From the NCBI RefSeq assembly GCF_902463975.1, contig NZ_CABQHJ010000008.1:9137-73136 (forward strand): 64,000 bases of DNA, read 5' to 3'. This document shows positions 1 to 7,474 of the stretch, piece by piece; position 1 is the first letter of the stretch; the number at the start of each line of letters is the position of its first letter. The notes beneath the pieces are model-generated. The model searched no databases. It was given only the letters and a program-made list of their open reading frames with translations, and was not told the origin of the DNA. The translations under genes were made by a program, and so were the position numbers. This DNA comes from Phascolarctobacterium_A sp902463975 (lineage in GTDB: Bacteria; Bacillota; Negativicutes; Acidaminococcales; Acidaminococcaceae).

Positions 1-126
1 GAGGCAGTAGAGCTGTGCGAGGAAATCAGCGGTAAGGGCGAGGAGGATGATTTCGCCTGCAGCTGTAACGAAAGCTGTGCTTACTGTCACTATGCATATC
101 TGTGTCCGCAAAAGAATAAAGAATAG
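1..126 (+). CDS. C-terminal end of an unidentified protein, Cys-rich tail (partial)
   Basis: The window opens inside a reading frame that runs from base 1 to a TAG at 124-126, giving the last 41 residues of a protein. The tail holds five cysteines close together (CSCNESC, then YCHYAYLCP). Such a terminal cluster could hold a metal or Fe-S centre, but too little is visible to name the family. It lies 8 bases upstream of the next small gene and is probably co-transcribed with it. Confidence 0.5.
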   Translation, partial: EAVELCEEISGKGEEDDFACSCNESCAYCHYAYLCPQKNKE

Positions 127-134
127 GTGATATA

Positions 135-338
135 ATGGAGATTTTTGCTAAATTGGAAAGCTGGGATTATCTGGCGGCGGCCATGCTGCTGTTTTCCGCA
201 TGGCTGCTGCTGGGCGGCATCGGCCGTCTGCAGAAGAGCGACCCGGAGCGCGTGGATGTGAAAAAGCTGCGCATCCGTGCCTGCGGTGGTTTGGTTGCGG
301 GCGCTTTGTATCTGGCCTGCCGCTATCTGCAGCTGTAA
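135..338 (+). CDS. Small two-helix membrane protein, unknown function
   Basis: A 67-residue protein starting at ATG 135, with an AGGTGA ribosome site at 124-129 overlapping the stop of the previous gene. Two hydrophobic stretches are visible: residues about 13-30 (YLAAAMLLFSAWLLLGG) and about 50-66 (GGLVAGALYLACRYL). A charged linker (KSDPERVDVKKLRIR) joins them, so it is a likely hairpin in the inner membrane. I do not recognise the family. Clean SD spacing and coupling to the upstream gene argue that it is real. Confidence 0.55.
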   Translation: MEIFAKLESWDYLAAAMLLFSAWLLLGGIGRLQKSDPERVDVKKLRIRACGGLVAGALYLACRYLQL

Positions 339-421
339 TATTGCCGGCAGTTAAACTTGCGCTCGGCTTTCATTAAGGTATATAATATGCTTATATCTTA
401 AACTACTACGAGGTGACCATA

Positions 422-1543
422 ATGATAAACAAAACAAGATTGATTGATGAATTTATAGAGCTGGTAAGCGTTCCCTGCCCCAGTAAGGATGAAAAGCAGG
501 AAGCAGAGCTGATTATGGCGAAGCTGCGCGAGCTTGGCCTGGAGCCGGAGATGGATAAGGCGCACGAAAAAACTGGCGGTACCTGCGGCAATGTGTGGGC
601 CTATGTAAAGGGAACCGTGCCGAATGCTCCGAAGCTGCTGTTCGAAGCGCACATGGATTCCGTAGCACCGACAACCGGCACCAAGGTTGTCCGTAAGGAT
701 GGCGTTCTGTACAGCGACGGTACCACAACTCTGGGCGGTGACGACAAGGTTGGCGTTGCTGCCATGCTGGAGGCGGTGCGCGCACTGAAGGAGGACGGCG
801 TTGCTCATGGCGACGTGCAGCTGTGCTTTACTGTCAGCGAGGAAATCGGCTGTCTGGGCGTAGTAAACATGGACCAAAGCTGGATTAAGGCTGATTATGG
901 CTATTGCATGGATATTGGCGGTGCACCGGGTGAAATTACCTACGCTGCACCGAAGCTGTACGATATTTACGTAATCGTCAAGGGCAAGGCTGCCCATGCA
1001 GGCATTGCTCCGGAAGAAGGCGTCAATGCGATTATGCTGGCAGCAGATGCTCTGTCCAAGCTGCCTGCTTACGGTCGTCTGGACAGCGAAACTACCTTTA
1101 ACATCGGCATGTTCAACGCAGGCGTTGGCACCAACATCGTCTGCCCAGAGGCTAAATTCGTCATTGATATGCGCTCTCTGAACGTACCGCGTCTGGAAGC
1201 ACTGAAGGATTCCACCATCGCTCTGATTAAAGAGGCTGTTGAAGCTGGCGGCGGTCAGGTTGAATTCGACGTAGTGGAAGGCTGTCCTGCTGTTGAGCTG
1301 AACAAGGACCACGAATGCATTAAGCTGGCAGCACGCGCTGCGGAAACACTGGGCTTCCCGGTAGAGCTGAAGACAACCGGCGGCTGCAGCGACGGCAACT
1401 ATCTTTGCGGCTACGGCCTGCCCTGCGGCCTATTGGCCACTGGCATGAGCAATGTACATACTACCGCGGAATATCTGAAGGAAGAGGACCTGTACAACAC
1501 TGCACGCTGGACCTACGAAATTATTAAAGAGGCAGCGAAGTAA
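422..1543 (+). CDS. M20 family metallopeptidase, PepT-like (YqjE type)
   Basis: A 373-residue cytoplasmic dinuclear zinc peptidase of the M20 clan, most like the PepT-related YqjE group, which removes N-terminal residues from small peptides. Metal-ligand motifs are visible in order: EAHMDSV (His-x-Asp), TLGGDDKVG (bridging Asp), SEEIG (catalytic Glu and ligand), MDIGG, and a late NVHTT His. The middle third (about residues 175-290) is the dimerisation lid domain. A longer frame could start at GTG 413, but that GTG lies inside the SD (GAGGTG, 410-415), so ATG 422 with 6-base spacing is preferred. Substrate specificity cannot be read from sequence. Confidence 0.85.
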   Translation: MINKTRLIDEFIELVSVPCPSKDEKQEAELIMAKLRELGLEPEMDKAHEKTGGTCGNVWAYVKGTVPNAPKLLFEAHMDSVAPTTGTKVVRKDGVLYSDGTTTLGGDDKVGVAAMLEAVRALKEDGVAHGDVQLCFTVSEEIGCLGVVNMDQSWIKADYGYCMDIGGAPGEITYAAPKLYDIYVIVKGKAAHAGIAPEEGVNAIMLAADALSKLPAYGRLDSETTFNIGMFNAGVGTNIVCPEAKFVIDMRSLNVPRLEALKDSTIALIKEAVEAGGGQVEFDVVEGCPAVELNKDHECIKLAARAAETLGFPVELKTTGGCSDGNYLCGYGLPCGLLATGMSNVHTTAEYLKEEDLYNTARWTYEIIKEAAK

Positions 1544-1568
1544 ATCATAGTGTTCACGTATAGTTTTC

Positions 1569-1597
1569 TTGACTGGAAGAAAATTTGACGCTATAAT
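1569..1597 (+). promoter_or_regulatory. Sigma-A-type promoter of the riboflavin operon
   Basis: TTGACT at 1569-1574 and TATAAT at 1592-1597 are separated by 17 bases. Transcription would start about 1604, just upstream of the FMN riboswitch, so the whole aptamer would be transcribed. Confidence 0.8.
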
Positions 1598-1615
1598 AAA
1601 AATAACTTCATAATG

Positions 1616-1730
1616 TAACCTTTGGGGCAGGGTGCAATTCCCGATCGGCGGTAAAGTCCGCTAGCGCAACAGCGCATGAACCGGTGTGATTCCGGTACCG
1701 ACAGTATAGTCTGGATGATAAAAGGTGGCA
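1616..1730 (+). ncRNA. FMN riboswitch (RFN element)
   Basis: The conserved RFN core is present: GGGGCAGGGTG near 1624, ATTCCCGATCGGCGG near 1637, CCGGTGTGATTCCGGTACCGACAGTATAGTCTGGATG in pieces from 1681 to 1717, and a closing P1 helix of CCTTT (1619-1623) with AAAGG (1721-1725). The family binds FMN and represses riboflavin synthesis genes. Here it sits directly before a terminator hairpin and ribD, so FMN should cause premature termination. Confidence 0.95.
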
Positions 1731-1745
1731 AAACTGTATTTTTTA

Positions 1746-1782
1746 CCGCATAAGGGCTCCTTAGGTCTTTATGCGGTTTTTT
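1746..1782 (+). terminator. Expression-platform terminator of the FMN riboswitch
   Basis: CCGCATAA (1746-1753) pairs with TTATGCGG (1769-1776) and is followed by a run of T. It lies between the aptamer and the ribD start. A putative longer ribD frame starting at 1771 would begin inside this hairpin and is therefore unlikely. Confidence 0.85.
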
Positions 1783-1803
1783 ATATTACTGGAAGGTGAT
1801 ATT

Positions 1804-2937
1804 TTGGCAAGAATGACAGATGAAGCATATATGCAGCGGGCCCTGGAGCTGGCGCTGCAGGCAGAGGGCAACACCAGTCCCAACCCGATGGTTGGCTGTG
1901 TGATTGTAGATGATGACGGCAATATTGTGGGTGAGGGCTATCACCATAAGGCCGGCGAACCGCATGCCGAGGTCAATGCCTTAGCGGAGGCTAAGCAGAT
2001 GGCTCAGGGTGCAACGGCCTATGTAACGCTGGAGCCCTGCGCACATTACGGACGCACCGGTCCCTGTTGCGTAGCCTTGGCACGTGCGGGCATCAGCAAG
2101 GTTGTGGTGGCCTGCCTTGATCCTAACCCCAAGGTTGCAGGTCAGGGTTTGGAATATCTGCGCCTGCAGGGTATAGAGGTTGTTACCGGCGTATGCGAAA
2201 AAGAAGCACAGCGCCTGAATGAACGCTTCTTTACCTGGATTACCAAAAAGCGTCCGTTTATTACTTTAAAATACGCTATGACGCTGGATGGCAAGATTGC
2301 CACGGCAACGGGTGACAGCAAATGGATTACCGGCGAGGAGGCACGCACCTTCGCACACCGCCTGCGTAAGCAGCATGACACTGTACTTGTCGGTATTGGC
2401 ACCGTACTGGAGGATGACCCGGAGCTGACTACCCGTCTGGTGCGCGGCAAAAATCCGGTGCGCGTGGTGCTCGACAGCAGCCTGAAGATTTCGCTGATGG
2501 CAGCAGTTCTGAATCCGCTGGCGGATACGATTATCTTTACTGGTTTGGATTCCGATATCGTTAAGGCGGAAGCGCTGGCTGCTCTGCCTAACGTAGAGGT
2601 GATACGTCTGCCGTTGGCTGACGGCGTGCTGCCTGTGGCACAGGTTGTACAGGCCTTGGCTGAGCGCGGTATTACCAGCCTGCTGGTAGAAGGAGGCAGT
2701 GCGATTCACGGTGCCTTCTTTGATGCAGGCCTTGCTGACAGAGTGTGCGCCTTTGTAGCGCCCAAGCTGATTGGCGGCGCTGCCGCTCTGCCCCCGGTCG
2801 GCGGTGCAGGCAGCAGTCTGGTGGAAACCGGCTGGCAGCTTGATGAGGTCGAGGTTGAAAAAATGGGCAGTGATGTACTGATAACAGGTCTGGTGCCGGA
2901 GCTGGATAAGCAGGAGCTGCTGAGGGAGGCAGAATAA
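1804..2937 (+). CDS. ribD: Bifunctional riboflavin deaminase/reductase RibD
   Basis: A 377-residue bifunctional enzyme of riboflavin synthesis. The N-terminal half is a zinc cytidine-deaminase-like domain (HAEVNAL; PCAHYGRTGPCC) that deaminates the pyrimidine. The C-terminal half (from about residue 145) is the NADPH reductase for the ribose side chain. I choose TTG 1804, which lies 5-6 bases after GGAAGGTG (1791-1798). ATG 1813 is the alternative start and would give MTDEAYM, like homologues. The stop overlaps the ribE start (TAATG), so the two genes are translationally coupled. Expression is under the FMN riboswitch. Confidence 0.95.
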   Translation: MARMTDEAYMQRALELALQAEGNTSPNPMVGCVIVDDDGNIVGEGYHHKAGEPHAEVNALAEAKQMAQGATAYVTLEPCAHYGRTGPCCVALARAGISKVVVACLDPNPKVAGQGLEYLRLQGIEVVTGVCEKEAQRLNERFFTWITKKRPFITLKYAMTLDGKIATATGDSKWITGEEARTFAHRLRKQHDTVLVGIGTVLEDDPELTTRLVRGKNPVRVVLDSSLKISLMAAVLNPLADTIIFTGLDSDIVKAEALAALPNVEVIRLPLADGVLPVAQVVQALAERGITSLLVEGGSAIHGAFFDAGLADRVCAFVAPKLIGGAAALPPVGGAGSSLVETGWQLDEVEVEKMGSDVLITGLVPELDKQELLREAE

Positions 2938-3587
2938 TGTTTACAGGATTGGTAGCTGAACTGGGAACAGTGCAAAAGCTGGCGCAGCAGGGTGAATCAT
3001 ATCACCTGACAGTAGCGGCGGCGAAGGTACTGCAGAATTTGAAAATCGGTGACAGCGTTGCCGTCAACGGCGCCTGCCTGACGGTAGTAAGCATGGATGA
3101 TTCCGCTTTTACCGCCGACGTGATGCCGGAAACAGTGCGCCTGACTAATATCGGCAGCCTGCATGCCGGCGACAGAGTAAATCTGGAGCGCACGCTGCGC
3201 CTGTGCGACGGTCTTGACGGTCACATCGTCAGCGGACACGTGGAAGGCCTTGGTGTAATTGCCAGCCGCAGGCCTGAGGGCATTGCGATGGTGGTGACTA
3301 TCAATACCCCGCCGGAGCTTTTGAAATATATCATCAAAAAGGGCAGCATTGCGATTGATGGTATCAGCCTGACGGTGACGCAGGTTACGGAAAGCAGCTT
3401 TTCCGTATCGCTGATTCCGCATACCGCCAAGGAAACAACGCTTGGCTTTAAGGATGTGGGCGACAGCGTAAATCTGGAAACGGATATTATCGGAAAATAT
3501 GTAGAGCAAATGTTAAAATTTAACCCCAAGCAGACTCAGGAGCCTGCTTTAAATAAAAATATGCTGCTGGAAAATGGGTTTATCTGA
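2937..3587 (+). CDS. ribE: Riboflavin synthase alpha chain
   Basis: A 216-residue riboflavin synthase, which dismutates two lumazine molecules into riboflavin. It starts with the family signature MFTGLVAELG. The two repeated lumazine-binding barrels are visible as SVAVNGACLTV (about residue 40) and SIAIDGISLTV (about residue 140). Length is usual. The ATG overlaps the ribD stop by one base, and ribBA follows 21 bases after the stop. Confidence 0.95.
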   Translation: MFTGLVAELGTVQKLAQQGESYHLTVAAAKVLQNLKIGDSVAVNGACLTVVSMDDSAFTADVMPETVRLTNIGSLHAGDRVNLERTLRLCDGLDGHIVSGHVEGLGVIASRRPEGIAMVVTINTPPELLKYIIKKGSIAIDGISLTVTQVTESSFSVSLIPHTAKETTLGFKDVGDSVNLETDIIGKYVEQMLKFNPKQTQEPALNKNMLLENGFI

Positions 3588-3608
3588 GCAGCAACAAAGA
3601 GGTAGAGA

Positions 3609-4835
3609 ATGGAAAAGTTTAAGTATAATACAATTGATGAAGCCATCGCTGCGATTAAAGCAGGTCAGATGGTACTGGTAACTGATGACGAGGACCGCGA
3701 AAACGAAGGCGACCTGATTATGGCAGCCGAGCTGTGCACTCCCGAGGCTATTAACTTTATGGCGAAGGAAGCACGCGGACTTATCTGCATGCCGGCAGAC
3801 AGCGAGGTTATGGATAAGCTGCAGTTCGGCGCTATGGTAACGCACAACACTGACAATCACGAAACAGCCTTCTCTGTTTCTATTGACCATGTTGATACTA
3901 CCACCGGTATTTCTGCTTACGAGCGCGCTTATACCATGAAAAAATGTGCCGAACCGGGCGCACAGCCGAGCGACTTCCGCCGTCCGGGACACGTTTTCCC
4001 GCTGCGCGCACGCAAGGGCGGTGTACTGGTGCGTACCGGTCACACCGAAACCACTGTTGATTTGTGCAAGCTGGCAGGCCTGCAGCCCGTAGGCATCTGT
4101 TGCGAGATTATGAACGATGACGGCCATATGGCGCGCACTCCCGATTTAATCGAGTTCGCCAAAAAGCATAAGCTTGTTTTTATTACTGTTGCTGAGCTTG
4201 TTGCTTATCGCAAGGCACACGAAAAAATGGTACATCGTGCTGCTGAGGCTGCATTGCCGACTAAATACGGCAATTTCCGCATTATTGCATATGAAAATGA
4301 TTTGGATAACCTTTGCCATGTTGCTATTGTCAAGGGTGATGTTGCCGGCAAAAAGGACGTGCTGGTGCGCGTACACAGCGAGTGCCTGACCGGTGATGCC
4401 TTCGGCAGCCTGCGCTGCGACTGCGGCGACCAGCTGGCAACCGCATTGAAGATGATTGAAAAGGAAGGCTGCGGCGCTGTTGTTTACATGCGTCAGGAGG
4501 GCCGTGGTATTGGCCTGGCCAATAAAATCCGTGCTTATGCACTGCAGGACCAGGGACTTGATACCGTTGAGGCTAACGTGCGTCTGGGCTTTGCTCCCGA
4601 CCTGCGCGACTATGGCATGGGCGCACAAATTCTGGCTGACCTCGGTCTCACCAGCATCCGCCTGATTACCAACAACCCCGCAAAACGCATCGGCCTTTCC
4701 GGCTATGGCATCACCATCACCGACCGCGTGCCCATCATCATGGAGCCTAACAAATACAACGAACATTATCTCGACGTTAAAGAAGAGAAAATGGGCCACA
4801 AGCTGCACGAAGGCTGCAGCTGCGGCAAACACTAA
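3609..4835 (+). CDS. ribBA: Bifunctional DHBP synthase / GTP cyclohydrolase II RibBA
   Basis: A 408-residue fusion that feeds both branches of riboflavin synthesis. The N-terminal DHBP synthase domain shows TDDEDRENEGDL (acidic metal loop) and RTGHTE. The C-terminal GTP cyclohydrolase II domain (from about residue 205) shows the zinc cysteines in HSECLTGDAFGSLRCDC and the RQEGRGIGL motif. ATG 3609 follows a weak AAGAGGTAGAG site. The protein ends with a small His/Cys-rich tail (HEGCSCGKH). Codons in the last 60 or so residues drift toward C-ending forms, unlike the first part. Confidence 0.95.
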   Translation: MEKFKYNTIDEAIAAIKAGQMVLVTDDEDRENEGDLIMAAELCTPEAINFMAKEARGLICMPADSEVMDKLQFGAMVTHNTDNHETAFSVSIDHVDTTTGISAYERAYTMKKCAEPGAQPSDFRRPGHVFPLRARKGGVLVRTGHTETTVDLCKLAGLQPVGICCEIMNDDGHMARTPDLIEFAKKHKLVFITVAELVAYRKAHEKMVHRAAEAALPTKYGNFRIIAYENDLDNLCHVAIVKGDVAGKKDVLVRVHSECLTGDAFGSLRCDCGDQLATALKMIEKEGCGAVVYMRQEGRGIGLANKIRAYALQDQGLDTVEANVRLGFAPDLRDYGMGAQILADLGLTSIRLITNNPAKRIGLSGYGITITDRVPIIMEPNKYNEHYLDVKEEKMGHKLHEGCSCGKH

Positions 4836-5024
4836 GAAATATATAGGCATGCAAGCGTTGCAATTAACATATCATTGCGCTCAGAAAAAATTTGCTAAAA
4901 TTTTTATTCGCTTCACGATATATTAATTACGCATCTATAACGTGCTTATAAACAATAAGCACGTCACACTCGGCGCTGCGCAATCTGAAACGTAAACTTC
5001 GGCTGAGCAATAAGCACGCCACAC

Positions 5025-5264
5025 TAGGCGCTGCGCAGACCGGAACGGACGACGGGCTCGCAAGCACATCGATGTATAGCGAATTGCGCTCGCAACGGAC
5101 AGGCACAGGAATTTTTCGCTGGAGCGTTGAAGTAACCAATAGGAAGCACGTCACACAAAAATCAGCGACGTGAAAAATTCTGCGAATCTAGTCGCCGGAA
5201 TCCGGCGGAGCAGCATATAAGGGCGTTTTTTGGATACTTTTTGTCGACCAGGACAAAAAGTATC
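5025..5264 (+). repeat. 240-bp direct repeat, copy A, ending in a 13-bp hairpin
   Basis: It begins TAGGCGCTGCGCAGACCGG and ends with the perfect inverted repeat GATACTTTTTGTC / GACAAAAAGTATC (5233-5264, six-base loop). An inner inverted pair GCCGGAATCCGGC lies at about 5193-5206. Copy C at 5527 has exactly the same length, and I judge it more than 90% identical by eye. No transposase frame is present. Confidence 0.85.
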
Positions 5265-5353
5265 AATACCGCAAGCCAAGTCGCCGGAAGACTAAACTTA
5301 GCATTAAGTATTTAGAACGCCAAAACTAGGCTAAAACAATCAGAACGCAATAC

Positions 5354-5438
5354 TAGGCGCTGCGCAGAACGGAATCCGGCGAAGCAGCATGCAAGGGCGT
5401 TTTTTGGATACTCTTTGTCGACCAGGACAAAAAGTATC
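5354..5438 (+). repeat. Shortened copy B of the 240-bp repeat (85 bp)
   Basis: It has the same left end (TAGGCGCTGCGCAGA) and the same right end with the GATAC...GTATC hairpin (5407-5438, one mismatch in the left arm). The middle of about 155 bases is missing; the junction falls at the GGAATCCGGC core. It looks like an internal deletion derivative. Confidence 0.8.
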
Positions 5439-5526
5439 ATAGAGTGCAAGCGAAACGGAAGCACGCAAAACTACGCATAAAGTTTTAGAACGCCAAAACT
5501 TCGCATTAACAAACAGCACACCACTC

Positions 5527-5766
5527 TAGGCGCTGCGCAGACCGGAACGGACGACGGGCTCGCAAGCACATCGATGTATAGCGAACATCGCCAGCAACGG
5601 ACAGGCACAGGAATTTTTCGCTGGAGTGTTGACGCAACCAATAGGAAGCACGTCACATGAAAATCAGCGACGTGAAAAATTCTGCGAATCCAGTCGCCGG
5701 AATCCGGCGGAGCAGCCGTAAAGGGCGTTTTTTGGATACTTTTTGTCGACCAGGACAAAAAGTATC
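5527..5766 (+). repeat. 240-bp direct repeat, copy C, ending in a 13-bp hairpin
   Basis: This is the full-length partner of copy A: same ends, same length and the same 32-base hairpin at 5735-5766. Differences are scattered substitutions, for example in the stretch after GTATAGCGAA. It stops 80 bases before the ribH start, so its hairpin could act as a terminator or processing site ahead of ribH, although no T-tract follows. Confidence 0.85.
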
Positions 5767-5846
5767 ATAACAGCACGCATAACTAAAAACAGAAAAATAA
5801 AACACAAAGCAAAATATAAATTCACAAAACTCAGGAGGAACAAACC

Positions 5847-6308
5847 ATGAAAACCTTAGAAGGAAAACTCACCGCCAAAAATATGAAAATCGCCATCGTC
5901 GTAGCCCGCTTCAACGAATTCATCACCAGCAAACTCCTCAGCGGCTGCGTAGACTGCCTCATCCGCCACGAAGCAGCTGACGAAGACCTCACCGTAGCCT
6001 GGGTACCGGGCGCCTTCGAAATCCCCATGGCAGCAAAAAAACTCGCAGAAAGCGGCAAATATGACGCAGTAATCTGCTTAGGTGCCGTAATCCGCGGCGC
6101 AACCCCGCACTTTGACTATGTATGCGCCGAAGCCTCCAAAGGCATCGCTCAGGTAAGCATGCAAACTGGCGTACCCGTAGCCTTCGGCGTACTCACCACC
6201 GAAAACATCCAGCAGGCTGTAGAACGTGCAGGCACCAAGGCCGGCAACAAGGGCGTAGACTGCGCAATGACCGCAATGGAAATGGTAAATCTCTTCAAAG
6301 AAATGTAA
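5847..6308 (+). CDS. ribH: 6,7-dimethyl-8-ribityllumazine synthase
   Basis: A 153-residue lumazine synthase of usual length, which condenses DHBP with the ribityl-pyrimidine to give the substrate of RibE. Family features are visible: ARFNEFI near residue 20, PGAFEIP near 55, GAVIRGATPHFDYV near 80 and FGVLTTEN near 112. A strong AGGAGG site precedes the ATG. It is separated from ribBA by the repeat region. Leucines are almost all CTC (8 of 10, no CTG by my reading), unlike the CTG-dominated neighbours. Confidence 0.95.
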   Translation: MKTLEGKLTAKNMKIAIVVARFNEFITSKLLSGCVDCLIRHEAADEDLTVAWVPGAFEIPMAAKKLAESGKYDAVICLGAVIRGATPHFDYVCAEASKGIAQVSMQTGVPVAFGVLTTENIQQAVERAGTKAGNKGVDCAMTAMEMVNLFKEM

Positions 6309-6399
6309 CATTTTCACCGCTTGCCTTTTTGACTATTATGATTTATAATTGACATTGTGGAAGAGCTGATAACAGGCTGTTCCCCATGCATGAAATTTG

Positions 6400-6434
6400 C
6401 AAGCCCGCTAGCAGTAGTTTAGTGGGCTTGTTTT
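6400..6434 (+). terminator. Terminator after ribH
   Basis: CAAGCCCGCT (6400-6409) pairs with AGTGGGCTTG (6421-6430) and is followed by TTTT. It separates the riboflavin cluster from hslO. Confidence 0.75.
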
Positions 6435-6484
6435 ATTAAGCAAGTAAAATTTTTGCCGTAAGGCAGGATTGTGAGGCAGATATT

Positions 6485-7384
6485 ATGGAAGATGTTTTGA
6501 CAAAGGCTACGGCCGACGGTGTACGTATTTATGCATTATGCACCACTAATCTGGTACAGGAAGCAGCTAAAAAGCACGGCTGCTCCCATCTGGCAAGCGC
6601 TGCTCTGGGACGTGCGATGAACGGCGCGCTGCTGCTGGCCGCAACAATGAAGGATAACGAGCGCATCAGCCTGCGTCTGAAGGGCGACGGCCCTTTGGGC
6701 GAGGTAGTAGCAGATGCCGAAGGCAGCACAGTGCGCGGTTATGTAGAAAACCCCGATGCATTTTTGCCCCTGAAAAATGGCAAGCTGGATGTCGGCGGCG
6801 GCATCGGCGAGGGTAATATTATCGTAACGCGTTATCTGCAGAATGCAGAGCCCTTCACCGGCTACTGCGAGCTGCAGGACGGCGAAATCGCCAGCGACCT
6901 GACCAAATACCTCTATGTATCCGAACAGACACCGACAAGCGTTGCTCTGGGCGTACTGGTTGACAAGGACGGCAACGTAACAGCCTCCGGTGGCTTCTTT
7001 ATTCAGGCTATGCCAGGCTGCACCGACGAGGTTCTGGAAAAGCTGGAAAACAACGTTAACCTGACTCCGTATGTAACCCAGCTGCTGGAAATCGGTTATA
7101 CTCCGCAAAAGATGATTGAAATTCTCGGCCGCGGTCTGGACGTTGATATTAAAGAAACCATTCCCCTGAGCTTCAAATGCCGCTGCAGCCGTGAGCGCAT
7201 TCTGGCGGCTTTGGGCAGCCTTGATGTAAAATCCCTGGAGGAGCTGGCGCAGGATAAAACAACAGAAGCTCACTGCGAATTCTGCAACAGCACCTATGAA
7301 TATACTCAGGATGAAATCAAGCACCTGCTGGAAGAAAAGGAAAAGCAGGCACAGCTGGAAGCTGCTAAACAGAATATTAAATAA
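6485..7384 (+). CDS. hslO: Redox-regulated chaperone Hsp33
   Basis: A 299-residue cytosolic holdase chaperone, activated by oxidation. The N-terminal substrate domain is followed by the C-terminal zinc switch, with its cysteines as CRC (about residue 236) and HCEFC (about residue 268). This is the C-x-C ... C-x-x-C pattern of the family. ATG 6485 follows a modest GTGAGG site. It lies between the ribH terminator and the recA promoter, so it is probably a single-gene unit. Confidence 0.93.
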   Translation: MEDVLTKATADGVRIYALCTTNLVQEAAKKHGCSHLASAALGRAMNGALLLAATMKDNERISLRLKGDGPLGEVVADAEGSTVRGYVENPDAFLPLKNGKLDVGGGIGEGNIIVTRYLQNAEPFTGYCELQDGEIASDLTKYLYVSEQTPTSVALGVLVDKDGNVTASGGFFIQAMPGCTDEVLEKLENNVNLTPYVTQLLEIGYTPQKMIEILGRGLDVDIKETIPLSFKCRCSRERILAALGSLDVKSLEELAQDKTTEAHCEFCNSTYEYTQDEIKHLLEEKEKQAQLEAAKQNIK

Positions 7385-7395
7385 CAAAACTTTTC

Positions 7396-7424
7396 TTGAC
7401 AAACGAAACTTTTGTTTGTATAAT
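7396..7424 (+). promoter_or_regulatory. recA promoter with a LexA-like palindrome in the spacer
   Basis: TTGACA (7396-7401) and TATAAT (7419-7424) have 17-base spacing, a consensus promoter. The spacer holds AAAC-TTTT-GTTT (7406-7417) within a longer imperfect palindrome. It resembles the Gram-positive LexA site GAAC-N4-GTTC with one symmetric change in each half. An SOS operator here is inference. Confidence 0.75.
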
Positions 7425-7474
7425 AAAGGCAGTGAATTGATGAATTTTAAATTTATATATTAGGAGGCAAGCAA

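Larger units (their letters stand above)
4836..5846 (+). other. Repeat-rich gap of about 1 kb inside the riboflavin gene cluster
   Basis: No credible gene lies between ribBA and ribH. The stretch is filled by two near-identical 240-base blocks and a shortened third copy, each ending in the same 32-base hairpin (listed separately). Shorter shared scraps sit between them, such as GCACGTCACAC- and GAACGCCAAAACT-like strings near 4960-5020, 5300-5330 and 5490-5510. The last 60 bases before ribH are A-rich and hold its ribosome site (AGGAGGA, 5832-5838). Confidence 0.7.

Noticed and set aside
4927..5758. Two minus-strand open frames (4927-5154 and 5471-5758) that encode similar proteins
   Set aside because: Their similarity comes from the 240-bp repeats. 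Neither has a ribosome site, and the composition is Ser/Cys-rich without domain features. They are frames through repeat DNA, not genes.
7411..7424. A canonical LexA box at recA
   Set aside because: The palindrome is not a full match to GAAC-N4-GTTC; it is kept only as a candidate with altered half-sites.
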